From NCBI RefSeq assembly GCF_016862375.1, contig NZ_BOMV01000063.1:79552-143551 (forward strand): DNA of 64,000 nucleotides. Direction: 5' to 3'. The notes below the pieces were generated by a model. The model was given only the letters and a program-made list of their open reading frames with translations, did not search any database and was not told where the DNA came from. A program made the position numbers and the translations under genes. Below, one piece after another: positions 32,919 to 40,891 of the stretch (its first letter is position 1; the number at the start of each line of letters is the position of its first letter). The DNA comes from Paractinoplanes rishiriensis (GTDB taxonomy: Bacteria; Actinomycetota; Actinomycetes; Mycobacteriales; Micromonosporaceae).

Positions 32919-34453
32919 GCGCCGGCGTCGCCGAGCGGCGGCAGAGCGCCCGCAGCGGGCTGATCGGCCTGGCCGGCGCCGCGGTGAGCGGCCTGTTCGG
33001 CTTCCTGCTGGCGGTCGTGGTGGCCCGCGGTTTCGGCCCGGCCGGCTCGGGTGCCATCTTCACGGCCATCGGCCTGCTCACCGTCGCCGGTGCGGTCTGC
33101 TGCCTGGGCGCCGACACCGGGCTGGTGTGGGCGCTGCCCCGGCGGCCTTCCCGCCCGGCCGGACTGCTCACCGTCGCGCTCGCCCCGGCGCTGACGGCCG
33201 CCCTGGTCGCGGCCGTCACCGGGTGGACGGTCGCGGACGACCTGGCCCGGGTGCTGCTGCCCGAGGCCGGCGACGGCACCCGGCTGGTGACCGTGGCGAC
33301 GGTGGCCGTGCCCGCCGTGGTGGTGATGACGATCCTGCTCGCCGCGGTCCGCGCCACCCGGCCGATCGGGTCGTACGCCGCGGTCCAGTTCGCGCTGCTG
33401 CCGATCGGGCGGCCGGTACTGGTCGGCGCGGTGGCGCTGACCGCCGGCGGCGTGGTGCTGGCGATGGCCGGCTGGGTGCTGCCGGTGCTGCTGGCGATCG
33501 TCGTCTGCCTGTTCCTGCTCCGCCGGCCACTCGGCCTCGCGGCCGGCGGTGCGCTGCGCCCGGCCGCCGGCGACTGGCCGGCGTTCTGGTCGTACGCCCT
33601 GCCGCGGGCCGGCTCGGCCGCGATCGACCAGGGCAGCATGTGGGTCGGCGTCCTGCTGACCGCGGCCCTGGCCACCCAGGCCGACGCGGGGGTCTTCGGC
33701 GGCGTCGGCCGATATGTGCTGGCCGGCCAGCTCGCCCTGCAGGGGCTGCGGGTCGCGATCGCGCCGCAGCTGTCCCGGTTGCTCGGCGCCGGCCGGGCCG
33801 CCGAGGCGGCCGCGGTCCACCGCCAGACCACGGTGCTCGCGATCGCCCTGTCCTGGCCGGTCTATCTGCTGCTCGGCCTGTTCGCGCCGGCGTTCCTCGG
33901 CCTGTTCGGCGGCGAGTTCGTCGCCGGCACCGCCGCGATGACCGTGCTGGCCGTGGCCATGCTGGTCAACGTCGGGCTCGGCACCGTGCAGACGGTGCTG
34001 CTGATGAGCGGCCGCAGCCGTGCGCACCTGCTGGCCACCACCGCCGGGTTGTGCTGCACGCTGGCGGCCGGCTTCTGGTGGATCCCGGCCGGCGGGGTGA
34101 CCGGCGCCGCGGCGGCCTGGGCGACCGGCATCGTGGTCGAGAACGTGCTGGCCGCCGTGGCCGCCCGCCGGGTCATCGGCGCCGCGGTGCTCAGCGGCGC
34201 GGCGGTGCGCACCGCCGCTGTCACCGCCGCCGGTGTGGGCCTGGCCGGGGCGATCGCGATCCTGCTCGCCGGGCGGGGCACGGCCGGGCTGTTCCTCGCG
34301 CTGGGCCTGCTGGCCGCGGCCGTCGCCGTGGCGCTGACCAGGCGCGGCGTCCGCGATCTGATCCGCAGGCAGGTCGCCCTGGTGCGGCCGCAGCCGCAGC
34401 AAGCTGGCGGGCCGGTCACCCCGGCCCCGGACAATCAGGGGGAAGTCGCGTGA
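32915..34453 (+). CDS. polysaccharide flippase (Wzx/MOP superfamily)
   Basis: A 512-residue membrane protein with about fourteen helices, coupled by ATGA to the polymerase gene. The N-terminal SGLIGLAGAAVSGLFGFLLAVVVARGFGPAGSGAIFT is the standard start of MOP-type oligosaccharide flippases (RFGPxxxGxx). It should move the undecaprenyl-linked repeat unit across the membrane. The stop overlaps the GTG start of the sulfotransferase. Confidence 0.87.
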   Translation: MSAGVAERRQSARSGLIGLAGAAVSGLFGFLLAVVVARGFGPAGSGAIFTAIGLLTVAGAVCCLGADTGLVWALPRRPSRPAGLLTVALAPALTAALVAAVTGWTVADDLARVLLPEAGDGTRLVTVATVAVPAVVVMTILLAAVRATRPIGSYAAVQFALLPIGRPVLVGAVALTAGGVVLAMAGWVLPVLLAIVVCLFLLRRPLGLAAGGALRPAAGDWPAFWSYALPRAGSAAIDQGSMWVGVLLTAALATQADAGVFGGVGRYVLAGQLALQGLRVAIAPQLSRLLGAGRAAEAAAVHRQTTVLAIALSWPVYLLLGLFAPAFLGLFGGEFVAGTAAMTVLAVAMLVNVGLGTVQTVLLMSGRSRAHLLATTAGLCCTLAAGFWWIPAGGVTGAAAAWATGIVVENVLAAVAARRVIGAAVLSGAAVRTAAVTAAGVGLAGAIAILLAGRGTAGLFLALGLLAAAVAVALTRRGVRDLIRRQVALVRPQPQQAGGPVTPAPDNQGEVA

Positions 34454-35349
34454 CGACACTACGGGACCGGGCCAACCAGTTCGCGCCGCACGCCTGGCGG
34501 GAGCGGGCGAAGCAGGGCCTGGTGCGGTACGGCGAACGGACCAGCGATCGCCGGTCGCTGCCCGACTTCCTCGTCATCGGGACGAAGCGCGGCGGCACCA
34601 CGTCACTGTGGAACTACCTCGTCCAGCATCCGCTCGTGCCCCGGCTCTTTCCGGCCTGGAACACCAAGACCTCGCACTACTTCGAGGAGAACTGGCACCG
34701 GGGCGAGCAGTGGTACCGCTCGCACTTCCCGACCGACCGGCGCCGGCAGGCCCTGGAACGGCGGCACGGCGCCCCGCCCCGGGCCGGCGAGGCCGCGCCG
34801 CTCTACATGTTCCACCCGCTGGCGCCCGGCCGGGTGCACCAGCTCATGCCGCAGGTCCGCCTCATCACCCTGCTGCGCGACCCGGTCGAGCGCGCGTACT
34901 CGCACTGGAAGGAGCGCCGCACCGAGGGCAGGGAGCCGCTCGGTTTCGCCGAGGCGCTGGCCGCCGAGGCGGAGCGCACCGCGGGGGAGCGGGACCGGCT
35001 GATCGCCGACCCCGACCTGTTCAGCGAGCCGTACGACTGGCACACCTACCGGGCGCGCGGCCGCTACCTCGAGCACCTGGAACCGTGGCTCGGGCTGTTC
35101 CCGCGGGAGCAGATGCTGTTCTTGCCGAGCGAGACGCTCTACCGCGACCCGGCCGGCAGCTACGCCGAGGTGCTCCGGTTCCTCGGCCTGCCGCCGCACG
35201 ACCTGGGCCGGTACGAGGTCTACAACGACCGCAAGTCGTCCCCGATGAACCCGGAAGTCCGGGCCGAACTCGTCGACTACTACCGGCCGCACAACGAGGC
35301 CCTGTCCCGCCGGCTCGGGATGAGCTTCGACTGGGCAGGCGCCGGATGA
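34450..35349 (+). CDS. sulfotransferase domain protein
   Basis: A 299-residue PAPS-dependent sulfotransferase of the heparan-sulfate type. GTG 34450 overlaps the flippase stop by four bases. The 5'-phosphosulfate loop is LVIGTKRGGTTSLWNYL (about 37-53). The 3'-phosphate binding block is LITLLRDPVERAYSHWKER (about 138-156), with Arg and Ser in the expected positions. Soluble, no membrane helix. Placed between flippase and a kinase-like gene, it may sulfate the exopolysaccharide or its lipid-linked precursor. This would make the product acidic. Confidence 0.87.
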   Translation: MTTLRDRANQFAPHAWRERAKQGLVRYGERTSDRRSLPDFLVIGTKRGGTTSLWNYLVQHPLVPRLFPAWNTKTSHYFEENWHRGEQWYRSHFPTDRRRQALERRHGAPPRAGEAAPLYMFHPLAPGRVHQLMPQVRLITLLRDPVERAYSHWKERRTEGREPLGFAEALAAEAERTAGERDRLIADPDLFSEPYDWHTYRARGRYLEHLEPWLGLFPREQMLFLPSETLYRDPAGSYAEVLRFLGLPPHDLGRYEVYNDRKSSPMNPEVRAELVDYYRPHNEALSRRLGMSFDWAGAG

Positions 35350-36602
35350 GCCGCACCGCGGAACCGGCGCTGGACGCCGGCGACCCACGCACCCGCACCG
35401 ACGGTCTCGGCTGGGTGACCCGGGCGCTGTTCGCCGACCCGCGGCTGCGGGTCACGATCGGCCGCGCGGCCGGGCCCGGGGTGCTGTCCTGGGCGATCGT
35501 GCCCTCTGTGGAGCGGGCCCGGTTCCTGGTGCCGCTGGGCAACCGGCACGCCGCGGCCGGGTCGATGCTGGCATACAACGCGCTGCGGCCACCGGCGACC
35601 CGGGCCGTGCGCGCGGTGATCGGTGCGTTCGCCCGGGCGGGCGCGGTCGAGGCGCTGCCCTTCCCGACGCTGTCGGTGCTGGCGCCGCCGGAGGGCGCGC
35701 CGCACACGCCGATCGGCCATCTGCGGGCGGTGCTGGACGAGCCGTCCCTGATCGCGGCGATCGGGGTGCGTCCGCCCGACCCCAACCGCAAGCCCACGCT
35801 CCAGCTGTTCGGCGGCGACGGCCGCCCGGCCGGTTACGCGAAGATCGGCTGGAACCCGGCGACCCGCGACCTGGTGCGCGCCGAGTTCGCGGCGCTGCGC
35901 GCGCTGCCGGACGATCCGGGCGGCGCCTACCCGGTCCTGCCGCAACCCCGCTACCAGGGGGAGTGGGGCGACCAGGTGATCGGGGTGACCGCCCCGCTGC
36001 CCCCGGCGGTCCGCCGGCTGGCCGACCCGGACCGGCCGCGGGTGGCCGCGATGCTGGCGTTCGCGCGTCGTGGCGGCACACCCGGCGAGCGCCGGCCGCT
36101 GGCCGCGTCCCCGTTCATCGAGCGGCTGCGGGCCGAGGCGGCGACCGTCGACGGGCCGGAGGGCGCCGCCATCCGGTCGGCGGTGGACGGCCTGGCCGGC
36201 CGGGCCGGTGCCGTCGAGGCCGAGTTCGGTGACTGGCACGGCGACTGGGTCCCGTGGAATCTCGGTGAGCTGACCGGCCGCGACGGCACCCGCCTGGTGG
36301 CGTGGGACCTCGAGCACGGCGCGGCCGGTGTGCCGGTCGGGTTCGACCTGGCGCACCAGGCGTTCAACACGGCGCTGGTGGTCGGCGGGCAGTCCGCGGC
36401 CGAGGCGGCCGGCCGGGCCGGGGCCGCTCTGCTGCGGCACGGCGCCGAACTGGGCCTGGCACCAGGGGCTCCCGGACCGGTCCGGGACGCGTACCTCGCC
36501 GAGATGTGGCTCCGCACCCGCCGGATGGCCGCCGGCGGTGCCGGCTGGAACACCGATCTGCATCCCGCACTGTTGGAGGTGTTGCATCAACCGGGAAATT
36601 GA
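35346..36602 (+). CDS. APH-like phosphotransferase
   Basis: A 418-residue protein coupled by ATGA to the sulfotransferase. The second half has the aminoglycoside phosphotransferase/choline kinase signature: GDWHGDWVPWNLGEL (Brenner-type HGDxxxxN loop, about 297-311) and LVAWDLEHG with the metal-binding Asp. The N-terminal 180 residues are a less conserved lobe with FLVPLGNRHAAAGSMLAYN and GRPAGYAKIGWN, where the usual Lys could be K161. Such kinases occur in glycan clusters and may phosphorylate a sugar. Specificity is unknown. Confidence 0.75.
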   Translation: MSRTAEPALDAGDPRTRTDGLGWVTRALFADPRLRVTIGRAAGPGVLSWAIVPSVERARFLVPLGNRHAAAGSMLAYNALRPPATRAVRAVIGAFARAGAVEALPFPTLSVLAPPEGAPHTPIGHLRAVLDEPSLIAAIGVRPPDPNRKPTLQLFGGDGRPAGYAKIGWNPATRDLVRAEFAALRALPDDPGGAYPVLPQPRYQGEWGDQVIGVTAPLPPAVRRLADPDRPRVAAMLAFARRGGTPGERRPLAASPFIERLRAEAATVDGPEGAAIRSAVDGLAGRAGAVEAEFGDWHGDWVPWNLGELTGRDGTRLVAWDLEHGAAGVPVGFDLAHQAFNTALVVGGQSAAEAAGRAGAALLRHGAELGLAPGAPGPVRDAYLAEMWLRTRRMAAGGAGWNTDLHPALLEVLHQPGN

Positions 36603-36864
36603 TCGCAAGCACGGGGGTGAACACCGGCATTTCTCTGGGCCATTTCCTATATAAATGGTCTGCTAAATCGGAGATGGGCGTGGGCTGAAGTGCTCTTATT
36701 GAAGTCTCGGGCACGATCTTCGGCATCGATTCCGGCCATTCGAAGCGGACTCGAAAGTGTGAGAAATGCTATTGATGCCGATCGCTTCAGCGGTAACGGC
36801 GGCGAGTTAGGTTATCCGTGCCGTTCAATACAGGGCCGCCAATTACCTGTGTGGAGGAATACGT
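36603..36864. promoter_or_regulatory. A+T-richer control region upstream of pssD
   Basis: A 262-base gap, visibly richer in A and T than its surroundings. CCATTT (36640-36645) and AAATGG (36653-36658) form a hairpin around a CCTATAT loop just after the kinase-like gene. GGAGGA at 36853 is the RBS for the ATG at 36865. It probably ends the first transcription unit and starts a second one; no consensus promoter could be fixed. Confidence 0.4.
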
Positions 36865-37323
36865 ATGGCTGACCCACCGCTGCTTTTCGTCGCGTCCAGC
36901 GGCGGGCATCTCGCCCAGCTGCTGGCGCTCGAACCGTGGTATCGGGCGCGGGCGCGGCAGTGGGTCAGCTTCGACACCCCGGACGCCGTCTCGCTGCTGC
37001 GCGGCGAGACGGTGACCTGGGCGCACCACCCCACCACCCGCAACCTGACCAACCTGCTGCGCAACTTCGTGCTGGCCGCGCGGATGGTCCGCCGCAGCCG
37101 CACCGGCGCGCTGCTGACCACCGGCGCCGGCGTCGCCGTGCCGTTCGTCGTGATGGCCTGGCTGCTGCGCATCCCGACCGTCTACATCGAGGTGTACGAC
37201 CGCATCGACACGCCGACGCTCACCGCCCGGCTGTGCCGCCCGCTGCTGTCCGCGATGCTCGTGCAGTGGGAGGAACAGCGGCGCTTCTACCCCGAGGCGA
37301 CCGTGGTGGGCAAGCTCATTTGA
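36865..37323 (+). CDS. pssD: PssD/Cps14F-type (Alg14-like) glycosyltransferase subunit
   Basis: A 152-residue protein equal to the N-terminal half of a GT28-type transferase. It begins LLFVASSGGHLAQLLAL, the glycine-rich loop of Alg14/PssD, with TTRNLTNLLRNFVLAARM and ALLTTGAGVAVPF. An IPTVYIEVYDRIDTPTLTARL segment, and the natural C-terminal end YPEATVVGKLI, complete it. These subunits anchor and activate the catalytic PssE half. Here the PssE gene is 456 bases downstream, separated by a TnpB remnant, whereas the two are usually adjacent. GGAGGA precedes the ATG. Confidence 0.85.
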   Translation: MADPPLLFVASSGGHLAQLLALEPWYRARARQWVSFDTPDAVSLLRGETVTWAHHPTTRNLTNLLRNFVLAARMVRRSRTGALLTTGAGVAVPFVVMAWLLRIPTVYIEVYDRIDTPTLTARLCRPLLSAMLVQWEEQRRFYPEATVVGKLI

Positions 37324-37394
37324 CATCATTCCCGTCCTGACTGCCCCCGTTCGAGAGGACTCTCGCTGAGGTCTTACGTCGCCTCCACAAGCAA

Positions 37395-37625
37395 TCACGG
37401 AGAGCTCCTCCGCGAGCCCAGCGAAAGCTGGCCCGGAAGCTGGTCCCGGAACACGGTCACCGTGGACGGTGCCGCGCCGTCTGGCAGCGGCCGCGACCAC
37501 ACGATGTCCAAGGGTTCGGCCGGCAACGCCATGTTGTAGACCAGCCGGACACATTCGAACGTCCGGGCAAGCTCAGCGGCCTGCTCGGAGTTCGGGTAGA
37601 AGCGGTACTTGAACGCCCGCTTCAT
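37395..37625 (-). pseudogene. tnpB: IS200/IS605-type TnpB remnant
   Basis: The minus strand encodes 76 residues. Residues 1-33 are a near-perfect TnpB N-terminus (MKRAFKYRFYPNSEQAAELA, then CVRLVYNMAL). The text then jumps directly to a segment normally found over 100 residues later (PLDIVWSRPLPDGAAPSTVTV) and stops after a frame-shifted tail. TnpB proteins are about 380-400 residues, so about 80% is deleted. Catalytic RuvC residues are absent and no transposase (TnpA) is present. On the plus strand at about 37416-37440 an RAQRKLARK-like segment resembles another TnpB part in the reverse direction, suggesting internal rearrangement. The remnant lies between pssD and pssE. Confidence 0.75.
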
Positions 37626-37742
37626 AAGCCCGGGCACAGTCCGCAGTTAGCTGGCCGACGAGCGAGCGTGACGCGCGGGTGAAGCCCGCCGTGACAGTGA
37701 ATCGGCACTCCCGGACTCGCCCCGCAGCGATTCCGTTTCCTG

Positions 37743-37760
37743 CCCGGCCCGATGGCCGGG
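37743..37760. repeat. hairpin at the edge of the TnpB remnant
   Basis: CCCGGCC (37743-37749), CGAT, GGCCGGG (37754-37760) form a perfect 7-bp stem 20 bases upstream of the PssE start. It may be a subterminal hairpin of the inserted element; it could also affect pssE translation. Confidence 0.5.
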
Positions 37761-37779
37761 GCATCCACGGAGGGATTTG

Positions 37780-38325
37780 ATGACAGCGGACGTCCTGGTT
37801 TCGGTGGGCACCGACGTGCACCGCTTCGACCGGCTGATGGACTGGATCGAGACCTGGTACGCGGCCCTGGCCGACCGCCCCTCGCTGCTCCTGCAGCACG
37901 GGCGCAGCCGGGCACCCGCCATCCCGGGCGCGGTGCCGTTCCTCGACCACGACGCGCTGGGTGCGGCCATGGCCGGTGCCCGCGTCGTGGTGACGCACGG
38001 CGGTCCGGCCAGCATCACCGAGGCGCGCCGGCACGGGCACCTCCCGGTGGTGGTCGCCCGCGATCCGGCGTACGGCGAGCATGTCGACGACCACCAGATG
38101 CTGTTCACCGCCCGGATGGCCGGCGCCGGCCTGATCCGGCTCTGCACCACCGCCGGCGAGCTCACCGACGCGCTCAGCGAGGGCCTGGCCCGGTCCGGTG
38201 CGGCCGGCGACCGGGGCACCGGTGACGCGGCCGAGGCCCGTGCCGCCGCCGTCGCCGCGGTCGGCCGGATCGTCGACGACCTGGTGGCGTCGCGCCGGCA
38301 GCGCGGATCGCGGTGGAGCCGATGA
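37780..38325 (+). CDS. pssE: PssE/Cps14G-type (Alg13-like) glycosyltransferase subunit
   Basis: A 181-residue catalytic half of the split GT28 transferase. ATG 37780 was chosen with GGAGGG five bases upstream; a TTG one codon earlier is possible. It has ADVLVSVGTDVHRFDRLMDWI at the start and RVVVTHGGPASITEARRHGHLPVVVARD, where HGGPAS binds the donor diphosphate, then DDHQMLFTARMAGAG. With PssD it would add a hexose or hexuronate to the lipid-linked sugar. Overlaps the GT2 start by four bases. Confidence 0.85.
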   Translation: MTADVLVSVGTDVHRFDRLMDWIETWYAALADRPSLLLQHGRSRAPAIPGAVPFLDHDALGAAMAGARVVVTHGGPASITEARRHGHLPVVVARDPAYGEHVDDHQMLFTARMAGAGLIRLCTTAGELTDALSEGLARSGAAGDRGTGDAAEARAAAVAAVGRIVDDLVASRRQRGSRWSR

Positions 38326-39227
38326 ACGCGGTCACCGCCGTCATCCCCACCCGGGACCGGCCGGAACTGTTGCGCCGCGCGATCGACGCGGTGCTGGCGC
38401 AGGACCACCCGGCGGCCATCGAGGTCCTGGTGGTCTACGACCGGTCCGAGCCGGACGAGTCGCTCAACCGCGCCGGTGACCAGCGTTCCGTGCGGGTGCT
38501 CGTCAACGACCGCAGCCCCGGGCTGGCGGGCGCCCGCAACACCGGGATCCTGGCCGCCTCGGGCGACCTCATCGGCTTCTGCGACGACGACGACGAGTGG
38601 CTGCCTGGCCGGCTCAGTGCCCAGGTGGCGGCGCTGGAGAGCAGCGGCGCGCACTTCGCCTGCTGCGGCATCCGGGTGCGCTACGAGCAGGACGAGTTCG
38701 ACCGGGTGCTCGACCTCGACACGGTCACCCTGCCGGCGCTGCTGCGCGACCGGATGACCGAGCTGCACCCGTCCACGTTCCTCATCCGGGCCGCGGCCCT
38801 GCGCGACGGCATCGGGCTGGTCGACGAGGAGATCCCGGGCAGCTACGCCGAGGACTACGAGTTCCTGCTGCGGGCCGCGCGGCACGCACCGCTGGTGAAT
38901 GTCCGCGAACCGGGCACCCTGGTGCGCTGGCACCGCAGCTCGTACTTCGCCCAGCGCTGGCAGATGATCTCCGAGGCGCTGCGCTGGCTGCTCGACCGCT
39001 ATCCCGAGTTCGCCGGCGAGCCGGCCGGGCTGGCCCGCGTCGCCGGTCAGATCGCCTTCGCCGAGGCGGCGCAGGGCCATTCCCGCGCTGCGGTGCACTG
39101 GGCCCGGCGCACGCTCGCCGGCAACCGCCGGGAACCCCGCGCGTACCTGGCCATGGCGGTTGCCTGCCGCCTGGTCCGGCCGGACACCATTGTCCGCACC
39201 CTGCACAAGCGCGGTCGCGGCATCTGA
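38322..39227 (+). CDS. GT2 family glycosyltransferase
   Basis: A 301-residue GT-A fold transferase starting at ATG 38322 inside the PssE stop (ATGA). Features are VTAVIPTRDRPELLRRAIDAVLAQ, then SPGLAGARNTGILAASGDLIGF and CDDDDEW (the DXD motif that binds the metal and nucleotide sugar, about 90-95). The IPGSYAEDYEFLLRAA segment carries the catalytic-base type ED. The C-terminal 80 residues are helical. It probably adds one sugar of the repeat unit. A double hairpin follows the stop. Confidence 0.88.
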   Translation: MNAVTAVIPTRDRPELLRRAIDAVLAQDHPAAIEVLVVYDRSEPDESLNRAGDQRSVRVLVNDRSPGLAGARNTGILAASGDLIGFCDDDDEWLPGRLSAQVAALESSGAHFACCGIRVRYEQDEFDRVLDLDTVTLPALLRDRMTELHPSTFLIRAAALRDGIGLVDEEIPGSYAEDYEFLLRAARHAPLVNVREPGTLVRWHRSSYFAQRWQMISEALRWLLDRYPEFAGEPAGLARVAGQIAFAEAAQGHSRAAVHWARRTLAGNRREPRAYLAMAVACRLVRPDTIVRTLHKRGRGI

Positions 39228-39230
39228 GCC

Positions 39231-39274
39231 GGGGCCTCGGAAAGGCCCCGTACCTCCGAGAGGTACGGGGCCTT
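39231..39274. terminator. two mutually exclusive hairpins between convergent genes
   Basis: Hairpin 1: GGGGCCT (39231-39237) with AGGCCCC (39243-39249). Hairpin 2: AAGGCCCCGTACCT (39242-39255) with its exact inverse at 39261-39274. They share 39243-39249, so only one can form at a time. The second is a strong bidirectional terminator for GT2 and the convergent sugar-transferase gene. Confidence 0.85.
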
Positions 39275-39284
39275 CCGGCTTGGC

Positions 39285-40751
39285 TCAGTAGGCGCCGCTG
39301 GCCCGCAGCACCGCGGACCCGGTACGCATCAGGATGATCAGGTCGAGGGTCAGCGTCCAGTTCTCCACGTAGCGCAGGTCGAGCCGCATGGCCTCCTCCC
39401 ACGGCAGGTCCGACCGGCCGGAGACCTGCCACAGGCCGGTCAGCCCGGGCCGGACCACGAGCCGGCGGCGCATGTCCGACGGGTACGCCGCCACCTCGGC
39501 CGGCAGCGGCGGCCGCGGCCCGACCAGCGACATCTCCCCGCGCAGCACGTTTACCAGCTGCGGCAGCTCGTCGAGGGAGTAGCGGCGCAGCACCCGGCCG
39601 ACCCGGCTGATCCGCGGGTCCTGCCGCACCTTGAAGAGCACCCCGTCGTGCTCGTTGCGGGCGTGCAACCCGGCCAGCAGGTCTTCGGCGTCGCCCCGCA
39701 TCGTGCGGAACTTGTAGATGCCGAACAGCTCGCCGTGCCGCCCGACCCGGGTCTGCCGGAACAGCACCGGGCCGGGCGCCTTCCGGTCCAGCTTGATGGC
39801 CAGCGCGCAGGCCGCCAGTACCGGCGCGAGCAGCAGCAGGCCGAGCCCGGCGCTCAGCCGGTCGAACAGGCCCTTGACCAGCCACCGCGGCCCGGTCAGC
39901 CGGGGATGTTCGACGTGCAGCATCGGCAGGCCGTCCACCGGCCGGATGGTGGTGCGGTCGCCGGCCACCTCGACCAGCGCGCTGGCCACCACCAGCTCGA
40001 TCTCGTGCGCCTCGAGCTGCCAGCCGAGACGGCGCATGCGCGGGCCGTCCAGCTCGGGGCAGGCCAGCACGATCACGGTGTCGGCGCCGGCCCGGCGGGC
40101 CGTCTCGGCCGCCCGGTCGAGTCCCTCCACGACCGGCACGGTACGCAGCTGCGGCGGTAGCTCGTCGAACTGCGGCAGGCAGGCGGCCACCACTTCGAGG
40201 CCGTGGTACCGCTCGTGGCGCAGCTGGCCGGTGAGGCCGGCGACCGACGCGGCGTGGCCCACCACCAGCACCCGCCGCAGGCAGCGGCCGCGGGCCCAGG
40301 AGCGGTGCAGCAGGAACCGGTTGAGGTAGCGGCCGAGCAGGCCGAGCACGGTGGTCAGCGGAATCGTGATGGTGACGTAGCCGCGGGCGACTCCGGTGTC
40401 GGTCGCGTACGCCACGAAGGCGATGATCGCGGTCAGCGCGAGGGCGGCACGCAGCAGCCGCTGGTACTCCTCGTTGCCGACGTAGAGGAAGCGGGCGTCG
40501 TACGCGTGGTTGAGCATCAGCGCGGTCACCCAGACCAGCGGCAGTGCGCAGCTGATCAGCGCGTACGACCAGCCGTCGATGGCCAGGTCGCCGCCGAACC
40601 GGATCTGCATGGCGAGCAGCGCGGCAAGCAGCGAGACGACGACATCGGTGAGGATCACGGCGTAGAGATAATGTCGCTGCCACACCGGCCGCGTCGAGGT
40701 GACGGGGATGACCGGCATGGTGGTGAGCGCAGTGGTCGGCGAGTGGTTCAT
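39285..40751 (-). CDS. polyprenyl-phosphate sugar-1-phosphate transferase (initiating)
   Basis: A 488-residue protein of the WbaP/CpsE (PHPT) family that starts repeat-unit synthesis by linking a sugar phosphate to undecaprenyl phosphate. ATG 40751 is chosen with AGAAGG nearby; the frame upstream is not protein-like. It has five membrane helices (four in the N-terminal half, one at about 300-320), a Rossmann-like middle (RRVLVVGHAASVAGLTGQLR), and the catalytic C-terminal domain. That domain has KRxxD-like LDRKAPGPVLFRQTRVG, FGIYKFRTM and SLVGPRPPLPAE, with PGLTGLWQVSGRSD. It lies on the opposite strand to the other polymer genes. Confidence 0.9.
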   Translation of the reverse strand: MNHSPTTALTTMPVIPVTSTRPVWQRHYLYAVILTDVVVSLLAALLAMQIRFGGDLAIDGWSYALISCALPLVWVTALMLNHAYDARFLYVGNEEYQRLLRAALALTAIIAFVAYATDTGVARGYVTITIPLTTVLGLLGRYLNRFLLHRSWARGRCLRRVLVVGHAASVAGLTGQLRHERYHGLEVVAACLPQFDELPPQLRTVPVVEGLDRAAETARRAGADTVIVLACPELDGPRMRRLGWQLEAHEIELVVASALVEVAGDRTTIRPVDGLPMLHVEHPRLTGPRWLVKGLFDRLSAGLGLLLLAPVLAACALAIKLDRKAPGPVLFRQTRVGRHGELFGIYKFRTMRGDAEDLLAGLHARNEHDGVLFKVRQDPRISRVGRVLRRYSLDELPQLVNVLRGEMSLVGPRPPLPAEVAAYPSDMRRRLVVRPGLTGLWQVSGRSDLPWEEAMRLDLRYVENWTLTLDLIILMRTGSAVLRASGAY

Positions 40752-40891
40752 GGCCTTCTGGCGCCCTTTCGCTGGGTAGCACAGTGGACCGGGTGTTCCG
40801 CCCCGGTCGGTGCCGCCAAAGAAGGGCCGCCAAGCCACTCTGGACAGTGCGAGCCTACCAACTGCCGGTAAATCTCGCGTTACCCAAAGGT

